A DNA stretch of 12,037 nucleotides, taken from an uncultured Collinsella sp. (GTDB lineage Bacteria > Actinomycetota > Coriobacteriia > Coriobacteriales > Coriobacteriaceae). The notes beneath the pieces were generated by a model. The model made no database searches. It was given only the letters and a program-made list of their open reading frames with translations, and was not told where the DNA came from. This document shows positions 6,340 through 12,037 of this stretch, piece by piece (positions within the stretch are counted from its first letter, which is position 1; each line of letters begins with the position of its first letter). The DNA lies in assembly GCA_902470265.1 (NCBI GenBank), contig CABRFW010000031.1:1-12037 (forward strand), in the 5' to 3' direction. Made by a program: the position numbers and the translations under genes.

Positions 6340-7849
6340 GGTAGTCCCTTCGTACACGCGGTCCCTGGTCGTCGGTACGCAGACGCGCCGACGGGTCCGA
6401 GTTCAAATCGATTCGATTATATCCGCCGCCCGCGTTGCGAGGGCTGGGGCGCTGAGGACGACCTTGCGGCGCCGTTCGCTGACGCGGGCGGGCTGCCGGC
6501 TCGGTCGCAGAGCCATCCAGGACGGTAAAACCGTTACGCGAAGATCGCTCGCCGCGCACGTGGGGCACGCCGGCGGTACTCTCATCCATAACGGCAAAGC
6601 TCTCGCGGCGGCGGTCATACTCATCGCGGCGGGCGCTCTCGTACGAAACGCGCAGGATCAACCCGGCAAGCATGAGCGACACAATAATCGACGAACCGCC
6701 GTAGCTAATAAACGGCAACGGTTTGCCCGTCATGGGAAACACGTTGAGGATGCCCAGCGCGTTAATCAAAAACTGCACTGCGAGAATGACCGCGGAGCCA
6801 GACGCCATAAGCGCGCCCCGGCGATCGGTCGCCTGCTCGGCAATGCGAAACGCCGAGTAGATCAGCATCGCAAACACCAAGAAGAACAGCACGGTTCCGA
6901 CAAAACCGACTTCCTCGCCAATGATGGCCAGGATGTAGTCATTGTGCGCCTCGGGCAGATACGAGTACTTCATGGTTGAGTTGCCGATGCCACGGCCGAA
7001 CAGACCGCCCGAGGCAAAGGCCATAATGGCAAGCGTGGCCTGATAGCCGTCACCATACTCGTCGGCCCAAGGGTTCAAGGCAACCTGAATACGCACCATA
7101 CGGTACGGCTCTGCGACAAGCGCAATCACGATCACGAGAATGCCGAAGATTAGCACGCCGATGATAAATCTGGGGTCGAGACCCGCAAACAACGCCATGC
7201 ACATGAGGGTCAACAGGATGATCAGGACAGTACCGAAATCGGGCTGGATAAAGATCAGAAAGAGCGAAATGCCCAGGTAGATGCCCATCTTGCGAAGGAA
7301 TTCGTTGATGTTGCCACCGGGCGAAAAGAAGCGATCAAGCATGATGGCCGAATACGCAATGGCAAATGGCTTTAAAAACTCGGAAGGCTGGAACTGAATA
7401 CCGGCGATGTTAAGCCAGCGCGTGGCGCCACGGCTGCCGCTGCCCACCAAGAACACCAGAAACAGTAGCCCTATCATGCCTATGAGGAAGATCCTGAGCA
7501 CATCCTCCCCAAACCAGCTGTCCGGCAAAACGCGCACGATGGCAATCAGCGCCAGAACACCGACCACGGCAAACGCGGCCTGTCGACCCAGAAAAAACGT
7601 CGCCGAGCCATTCTCGTGCAGCGCCTCGACCGAAGACGCCGAGTACACCATCAGCAGGCCAAAGCATACCAAGGTAAACAAGCAGGCCATGAATATCAAA
7701 CGGGGGCGCATGATACGGGCGGGAACGCCGGCAATATAGCGTTCGCTAAACGACTGCCCGCCGCGGCTGGAACGCGGTGTGGTGCGACGTGAGGAAGCAC
7801 GGTCCGAGTCGGGCCTCCTCATACCTTGTCGGGGGCTCTCCTCTCTCAC
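6329..7849 (-). CDS. ftsW: Septal peptidoglycan glycosyltransferase FtsW (SEDS family)
   Basis: FtsW polymerises lipid II into glycan strands at the septum together with an FtsI-type PBP. The 506-residue protein begins with a basic tail of about 48 residues, followed by about ten membrane segments (50-400). SEDS motifs are clear: GSRGATRWL (138-146), QPSEFLK (154-160), QPDFGT (202-207), GRGIGNS (285-291), YLPEAHNDYILAIIGEE (297-313) with Asp304 at the place of the catalytic Asp, and LPFISYGGSS (378-387). FtsW and RodA are close paralogues; the dcw position makes FtsW the better call. A hydrophilic Arg-rich tail of about 105 residues (402-506) is unusually long and holds a repeated FxVxDxS motif. 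The GTG start has AGGGG five bases upstream and lies eight bases after the murD stop. Confidence 0.95.
   Translation of the reverse strand: MREESPRQGMRRPDSDRASSRRTTPRSSRGGQSFSERYIAGVPARIMRPRLIFMACLFTLVCFGLLMVYSASSVEALHENGSATFFLGRQAAFAVVGVLALIAIVRVLPDSWFGEDVLRIFLIGMIGLLFLVFLVGSGSRGATRWLNIAGIQFQPSEFLKPFAIAYSAIMLDRFFSPGGNINEFLRKMGIYLGISLFLIFIQPDFGTVLIILLTLMCMALFAGLDPRFIIGVLIFGILVIVIALVAEPYRMVRIQVALNPWADEYGDGYQATLAIMAFASGGLFGRGIGNSTMKYSYLPEAHNDYILAIIGEEVGFVGTVLFFLVFAMLIYSAFRIAEQATDRRGALMASGSAVILAVQFLINALGILNVFPMTGKPLPFISYGGSSIIVSLMLAGLILRVSYESARRDEYDRRRESFAVMDESTAGVPHVRGERSSRNGFTVLDGSATEPAARPRQRTAPQGRPQRPSPRNAGGGYNRIDLNSDPSARLRTDDQGPRVRRDYHDR
6345..6350 (-). promoter_or_regulatory. Ribosome binding site deciding the murG start
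   Basis: The minus strand reads AAGGGA five bases before the ATG at 6339. The site lies inside the end of ftsW. The upstream GTG at 6357 lacks a comparable site, so translation most likely begins at 6339. Confidence 0.65.
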
Positions 7850-7857
7850 CGCAACCC

Positions 7858-9264
7858 CTATTCCATTTGTGATTTCGCTGCAGCGGCAAGCTGGGCCACG
7901 TAGTCCTTAAACACGCGGCCGCGCTCCTCATAGCCCGAGAACTCATCGAACGAAGAGCAGGCAGGAGAAAGTAAGATCACGTCACCACGGCTCGACAGCG
8001 AACGGGCGACGTCCACGGCGTCGCGTAGGTCATCCGCCTGGGCGATATCCACATCGCCATCGACATCGGCCTCGTCCATAGCGGCGGTGAAGCGCTCGCG
8101 CGCATCGCCAAAGCAGACGACCGAGCGCACGTTGTCCATAACGACGCGCGCGAAGTCCGTGAGCGGCGTGCCCTTATCGTGGCCGCCGAGCAGCAAGATC
8201 ACGTCGTCATCGGGAAATGCCGTCAGTGCCTTCTCGACCGCATCGGTGTTGGTCGCCTTGGAATCGTTGACGTAGCGCACGCCGTCAATCTCGCCACACG
8301 GCTCCACGCGGTGCTCGAGCGGCTGGAACGAGGCAAGACCGCGGCAGACACCATCGACATCGGCACCGACCGCCAAGGCAGCCGTGGCGGCGCACAGGGC
8401 ATTGATAACATTGTGATGGCCCGAGATCTTGAGCTCGGATGTAGCGATGAGCGGGGTCTCGACGCCCTTCAGGCGCACGACCATCTTGCCGTCGCGCACA
8501 AAGGCGGCATCCTCGCCCTCAGGCTCGTCAAAGGCAACCTTGCAGATGCGACGACCCGGCGTGTAGATGTACTCATCGAACTCGTGAATGCCGGCGTCTT
8601 CGACGTCGACAACCGCCAGATCGTCATCGACCATATTGTCAAACAGTTTGATCTTGGCAAGCGCGTAGTTCTTATGGCTCTTATGCCAGCCCAAGTGGTC
8701 GGGAGTGATGTTGAGCAGCACCGCCACGCGGGGGTGGAGCTCGGTTGTCGTAGCAATCTGATAGCTCGAGAGCTCAGCCACAAACCACTCGTTGTGGGCT
8801 CGGCCGTCAATCTCGTTGACCGGCGGCTCGCCGATGTTGCCGACAGCAACGCTGGCCTCGCCGGCAGCCTTAAGCAGATAATCAGCCAGCGACGTGGTGG
8901 TCGTCTTGCCGTTGGTGCCCGTGATGGCAATCCAGTTATCGGGCGACAGGCGATAGGCAAACTCGGGCTCACCCATAATCTGGGCGGCATGCTCGCGCCC
9001 GGCCTTAAAGAAGCCCGAGAACTCCGAGATGCCCGGGCACGTCACGCATACGTCATAGGCGCCCTCGACCTGTTCGGTCCCATAGACAAACGACGCACCA
9101 GCAGCCTCGAGCGCACGCGTGGCGTCATTGGGCTCAGAGGTGCCACCGCCATACACGGTAACGGCACTTACGCGCTCGGGATGTGCCAGCGCCCAGCGGG
9201 CGACATCGAGACCGGATTTGCCCTGACCCAAAACGAGCAGGCTAAAGACATCAGCAAGAGGCAT
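7858..9264 (-). CDS. murD: UDP-N-acetylmuramoylalanine--D-glutamate ligase MurD
   Basis: MurD adds D-Glu to UDP-MurNAc-L-Ala with ATP in the cytoplasm. The 468-residue protein shows an N-terminal uracil-binding Rossmann domain starting VLGQGKSGLDVA (11-22), a central ATPase domain with P-loop GTNGKTTTTS (116-125), GNIGEP (142-147), ELSSYQ (164-169) and NITPDHLGWH (185-194), and a C-terminal domain with LEHRVE (316-321), NDSKATN (333-339), LLGGHDKG (358-365) and SPACSSFDEF (433-442). ELSSYQ and SPACSSFDEF are specific to MurD among the Mur ligases. The ATG follows mraY by nine bases and has no strong Shine-Dalgarno sequence, so translation is probably coupled to mraY. Confidence 0.98.
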   Translation of the reverse strand: MPLADVFSLLVLGQGKSGLDVARWALAHPERVSAVTVYGGGTSEPNDATRALEAAGASFVYGTEQVEGAYDVCVTCPGISEFSGFFKAGREHAAQIMGEPEFAYRLSPDNWIAITGTNGKTTTTSLADYLLKAAGEASVAVGNIGEPPVNEIDGRAHNEWFVAELSSYQIATTTELHPRVAVLLNITPDHLGWHKSHKNYALAKIKLFDNMVDDDLAVVDVEDAGIHEFDEYIYTPGRRICKVAFDEPEGEDAAFVRDGKMVVRLKGVETPLIATSELKISGHHNVINALCAATAALAVGADVDGVCRGLASFQPLEHRVEPCGEIDGVRYVNDSKATNTDAVEKALTAFPDDDVILLLGGHDKGTPLTDFARVVMDNVRSVVCFGDARERFTAAMDEADVDGDVDIAQADDLRDAVDVARSLSSRGDVILLSPACSSFDEFSGYEERGRVFKDYVAQLAAAAKSQME

Positions 9265-9273
9265 GAAAGACCA

Positions 9274-10293
9274 CTATCCCAACTGGAAGAACAGGGCAAG
9301 GCCAACGGCACCAAAGGCAGCAGCGATAATCCAAAAACGGATGACGACCTTGGTCTCGGCCCAGCCCTTCTTTTCGAAATGATGATGGATGGGCGCCATA
9401 AGGAAGACGCGCTTGTGCGTAAAGTGGAAGTAGACAACCTGAATCATGACCGACAGGGTCTCAACGATAAACAGGCCGCCGATGATGAGGGAGACGACCT
9501 CGGTGTTGGTCATGATGGACGTGCAGGCAAACGCGGCGCCTAGGGCAAGCGAGCCGGTATCGCCCATAAAGATGCTCGCCGGATAGCAGTTGAACCACAG
9601 AAAGCCCAAGCAGGCACCGGCACACGCGGTGCAGAAGATGGACAGGTTCACGTCTCCGTGCAAAAACGCCATGGCAGCCATGGCGAGCATGGCAATCATG
9701 GAGGTGCCGCCAGCAAGACCGTCAAGGCCATCGGTCAGGTTCACGGCATTAGAAAGACCGGCGATCATCAGCCAGCAAAAGACAATGTAGAGCCACGGGA
9801 ACGAAAGGCCGCAGATGGTGGTCGAAAGCACGCCAAGGTCAATCGTCAGGCCGCCGGGAAAACGAATCTCGGGGGCGACGCCGCACCAGTTAACGGCAAG
9901 TACCGTAAAGGTGACACAGATAATGGTTAGGCCGATCATCTTGGCATGAGGCGTCAGACCGAGCGAGCGCCCATGCGTAACGGAGGTCAGGTCGTCGATC
10001 AGGCCCAGCACGCCGGTCGCCAGCGTGGCGAGCAGCACGAGCACGAGCTCGGTGGTGAGCTTGCCCATCAGCAGGCAGGTCAGCGAAATCGCGACGAGAA
10101 TGACAACGCCACCCATGGTGGGCGTTCCCTGCTTAACCAAATGACGCTTGGGGCCGTCGGCACGAACCTGCTGGCCGATACCCTCGACCTTAAGTAGCTT
10201 GATCCACCACGGCATGAGCAGCAGCGCAATGGCAGCGGCGATGCCAAGCCCCAAAAAAGCCTGATACGTTGGATACGAGGGATTGCCGAACAT
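9274..10293 (-). CDS. mraY: Phospho-N-acetylmuramoyl-pentapeptide-transferase MraY
   Basis: MraY moves phospho-MurNAc-pentapeptide from UDP to undecaprenyl phosphate, forming lipid I in the membrane. The product is 339 residues, with about ten hydrophobic membrane segments. Family motifs: DGPKRHLVKQGTPTMGG (46-62), the Asp pair in LGLIDDLTSVTHGRS (96-110; Asp100-Asp101), NLTDGLDGLAGG (185-196), FMGDTGSLALG (242-252) with Asp245, and the HHH loop in MAPIHHHFEKKGW (299-311; His303-305). All expected catalytic Mg-binding residues are present. Its ATG lies three bases after the murF stop. A GGAAGG is 13 bases or more upstream, too far to be ideal, so coupling to murF is likely. Confidence 0.98.
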   Translation of the reverse strand: MFGNPSYPTYQAFLGLGIAAAIALLLMPWWIKLLKVEGIGQQVRADGPKRHLVKQGTPTMGGVVILVAISLTCLLMGKLTTELVLVLLATLATGVLGLIDDLTSVTHGRSLGLTPHAKMIGLTIICVTFTVLAVNWCGVAPEIRFPGGLTIDLGVLSTTICGLSFPWLYIVFCWLMIAGLSNAVNLTDGLDGLAGGTSMIAMLAMAAMAFLHGDVNLSIFCTACAGACLGFLWFNCYPASIFMGDTGSLALGAAFACTSIMTNTEVVSLIIGGLFIVETLSVMIQVVYFHFTHKRVFLMAPIHHHFEKKGWAETKVVIRFWIIAAAFGAVGLALFFQLG

Positions 10294-10296
10294 GGG

Positions 10297-11721
10297 CTAG
10301 CACACACCTTCCACAAAGCGGTCGAGCTCAACAAAGCGGGAACCCTTGACCAGTACAACATCATGTTTTTCAAGCGCGCCGCCCATGCGGTCGAGCACCT
10401 GCTGATAATCGGAGAACACCTGGATGCGGTCCTCGTCCATGCCCATCATGCGCGCGGCATCGGCCATAAGCTGGGCCAGCTCACCACCCACGCACGCCAG
10501 CATGTCGAGCTTCTTGGCGGCGGCATAGGCGCCCACGAGCTCATGCATGCGAGGAGCCTCATCGCCCATCTCGCCCATCTCGCCCAGGATCGCCATGCGA
10601 GACCCCGTGCACGAAAGCGAGCACAGCAGATCGAGACCAGCAGCCATGGATTCGGCGCTGGCGTTATAGGAATCGTCGATGACGCGGGCACCGCTCTTGG
10701 CGCGCTTGATCTCCTGGCGGTGCCCGGTGATCGTGAGGCCCCTAAAGGCAGCATCGATCTGCTCGGGCGTCACGCCCAGGCGATAGGCAACTGCGGCGGC
10801 CTTAACGGCATTTGGGACGGACTGCACGCCGGGGATGGCAAGCATGGTATCGGTCGTCTCACCCTGGCCAAAATCGAGCGTAAAGACCGGACGGCCCTCG
10901 TCATCAACACGAATGTCGCGGGCACGGACCTCATCATCGTCCGAGACGCCGGCCAGCATCACATCGATACCAGCAGGCTGGGCGAACGTATCGCGAATGA
11001 ACGGCGTAAAGTCGTCCTCACCGCCCAAAACCAGCAGCGGCAAGAAGTCGCCGGCGGCGCACATACCCTGGACAATCTCGGCCTTAGCGCGGGCGATGTT
11101 CTCGCGGCTGCCCAAAATGCCGATGTGAGAGGTACCAATCTTGCTCACGATGGCAAGGTTGGGATTGGCGGACTGGGACAGGCGCTCAATCTCGTGGAAA
11201 TGGTTCATGCCCATCTCGAGCACCAGGACCTCGGTATCGGCCGGAGCGGAAAGCACCGTGAGCGGCATGCCGATCAGGTTATTGAAATTGCCCTTGGTGG
11301 CCCAGACACGATAGCGCTTGGCGAGCACGGCGGCGAGCACGTCCTTGGTCGTCGTCTTGCCGATGGAACCGGTAATACCAACGACCAGGCAGCCAAGCTC
11401 CAGGCGATACGTGTGCGCCAAACGCAGCAGAAACTCCTCGGGATCATCGGTCAGCAGGATGGCGCATCCTTTGTCCTGCGCCAGCGAGACCAGCTCGGCC
11501 TCGGGCTCACGCGTCATCACGACGGCGCCGGCACCCGACTGGACGGCACGGGAAGCAAAATCATTGCCGTCGACGTTTTCACCGGGAAAGGCGACGAAAA
11601 TCGTCCCTTCCTCGACCTGGCGCGAGTCGATAACGCACCCGCGGCATACCCGATCGGCTTCTCCCGTCACGGTTCGGGCCCCTGTTGCGGCCGCGAGGTT
11701 GTTGACGGCGATCTCTATCAT
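10297..11721 (-). CDS. murF: UDP-MurNAc-tripeptide--D-Ala-D-Ala ligase MurF
   Basis: MurF adds the D-Ala-D-Ala dipeptide to the UDP-MurNAc-tripeptide with ATP, the last cytoplasmic step of precursor synthesis. The 474-residue product shows an N-terminal domain with VIDSRQVEEGTIFVAFPG (30-47), the P-loop GITGSIGKTTTKD (115-127), KGNFNNLIGMPLT (143-155), LEMGMNHFHEIERL (168-181), GSRENIARAKAEI (204-217), GHRQEI (333-338), DDSYNASAESM (349-359), GEMGEMGDEA (380-389) and VLVKGSRFVELD (456-467). NFNN and DDSYNAS are typical of MurF rather than MurE. The ATG has GGGGAG five bases upstream. It follows the FtsI-type gene after 125 nt; no murE lies between. Confidence 0.98.
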   Translation of the reverse strand: MIEIAVNNLAAATGARTVTGEADRVCRGCVIDSRQVEEGTIFVAFPGENVDGNDFASRAVQSGAGAVVMTREPEAELVSLAQDKGCAILLTDDPEEFLLRLAHTYRLELGCLVVGITGSIGKTTTKDVLAAVLAKRYRVWATKGNFNNLIGMPLTVLSAPADTEVLVLEMGMNHFHEIERLSQSANPNLAIVSKIGTSHIGILGSRENIARAKAEIVQGMCAAGDFLPLLVLGGEDDFTPFIRDTFAQPAGIDVMLAGVSDDDEVRARDIRVDDEGRPVFTLDFGQGETTDTMLAIPGVQSVPNAVKAAAVAYRLGVTPEQIDAAFRGLTITGHRQEIKRAKSGARVIDDSYNASAESMAAGLDLLCSLSCTGSRMAILGEMGEMGDEAPRMHELVGAYAAAKKLDMLACVGGELAQLMADAARMMGMDEDRIQVFSDYQQVLDRMGGALEKHDVVLVKGSRFVELDRFVEGVC

Positions 11722-11780
11722 TGCAGCTCCCCTGTAAACCTAATAATGCTATCGGCGTATTGTATCCCAGTGCCATGCGT

Positions 11781-11830
11781 GCGTGGTGCAGGGCATGTGA
11801 ACACCCTTCAGATCAAACGGCAGACCACGC
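11781..11830 (-). other. Nested stem-loop between ftsI and murF
   Basis: On the minus strand GCGTGGT (11830-11824) can pair with ACCACGC (11787-11781). Inside it, AGGGTGT-TCAC-ATGCCCT (11807-11790) forms a seven-pair hairpin with two G-U pairs. No U tract follows, so it does not look like an intrinsic terminator. A TACAAT box just downstream (minus strand of the stretch near 11758-11763) could be a -10 element, but I see no -35 at proper spacing. Confidence 0.4.
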
Positions 11831-11846
11831 TCAAGATTGTAACCCC

Positions 11847-12037
11847 CTACTTCGTGCGCGGGATACCCAGCACGTCAAGCGCGTTGGCCATAATGGACTG
11901 GAATGGCACCGCGGCGGCATCCGAGCCGCTCGGCGTTCCATCGAGTGTGATATAGCACAGCACCTTGGGCGATTGTGCCGGCGCAAAGCCCATAAAGGAC
12001 GACATGTAGTTCTCCTTGAGGTAGCCGCCGTTCTCGT
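11847..12037 (-). CDS. ftsI: C-terminal end of an FtsI-type penicillin-binding protein
   Basis: Only the last 62 codons and the TAG stop are in the window; the gene continues beyond base 12037. The visible part begins ENGGYLKENYMSSFMGFAPA and ends NALDVLGIPRTK. This matches the end of the transpeptidase domain of class B PBPs, in which NGGY and SFxGFAPA follow shortly after the KTG motif (just outside the window), then a strand such as KVLCYITLD, then a final helix ending in LGIP. These enzymes cross-link new septal peptidoglycan as the partner of FtsW. The place upstream of murF in the dcw cluster supports ftsI, but SpoVD-like or other class B PBPs cannot be excluded from the tail alone. Confidence 0.85.
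   Translation of the reverse strand, partial: ENGGYLKENYMSSFMGFAPAQSPKVLCYITLDGTPSGSDAAAVPFQSIMANALDVLGIPRTK

Noticed and set aside
8179..9543. A 454-codon plus-strand open frame across murD and mraY
   Set aside because: Antisense shadow of two well-supported genes; no ribosome binding site or recognisable domain.
10363..11955. A 530-codon plus-strand open frame across murF and the ftsI tail
   Set aside because: It runs through murF, a gap and the ftsI end with His/Gly/Asp-rich content and no family motif; a shadow frame.
1..12037. Mobile element, CRISPR array, tRNA or a novel defence system
   Set aside because: No transposase, terminal repeats, spaced repeats or RNA gene signs were seen; the window is filled by ordinary dcw genes.

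Overview
The window is a stretch of a division and cell wall (dcw) cluster from a Gram-positive, moderately high-GC bacterium. All supported genes lie on the minus strand. Gene content and order (ftsI-murF-mraY-murD-ftsW-murG-murC-murB-ftsQ-ftsZ, no ftsA, and a basic, low-complexity N-terminal tail on FtsQ) suggest an actinobacterium. The lack of the fuller actinobacterial set and the overall protein flavour make the class Coriobacteriia (for example a Collinsella-like gut organism) my best guess. That placement is inference from memory of the families, not from a search.

Read in the direction of transcription (from base 12037 down): the last 62 codons of an FtsI-type transpeptidase (PBP); a 125-nt gap with a nested stem-loop; then a tightly packed block murF-mraY-murD-ftsW-murG (gaps of 3, 9 and 8 nt, then an 11-nt overlap); a 97-nt gap; murC-murB-ftsQ (5-nt gap, then a 44-nt overlap); a 199-nt AT-rich gap; ftsZ; and a strong intrinsic terminator at about 169-197. 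Beyond the terminator, at the left edge, the start codon and first codons of another minus-strand gene appear behind a strong ribosome binding site.

The genes form one pathway. MurB and MurC make and extend UDP-MurNAc, MurD adds D-Glu, MurF adds D-Ala-D-Ala, MraY moves the pentapeptide onto undecaprenyl phosphate, MurG completes lipid II, and FtsW and FtsI polymerise and cross-link it at the septum. FtsQ and FtsZ belong to the divisome. MurE, the ligase for the third residue, is not between ftsI and murF and must lie elsewhere.

I found no mobile element, CRISPR array, tRNA, rRNA or novel multi-gene system. The points worth a second look are small: palindromes in the ftsZ leader, a stem-loop between ftsI and murF, a repeated motif in the FtsW tail, the long FtsQ tail, an unusual cysteine next to the FtsZ GTP-binding signature, and the absent murE.
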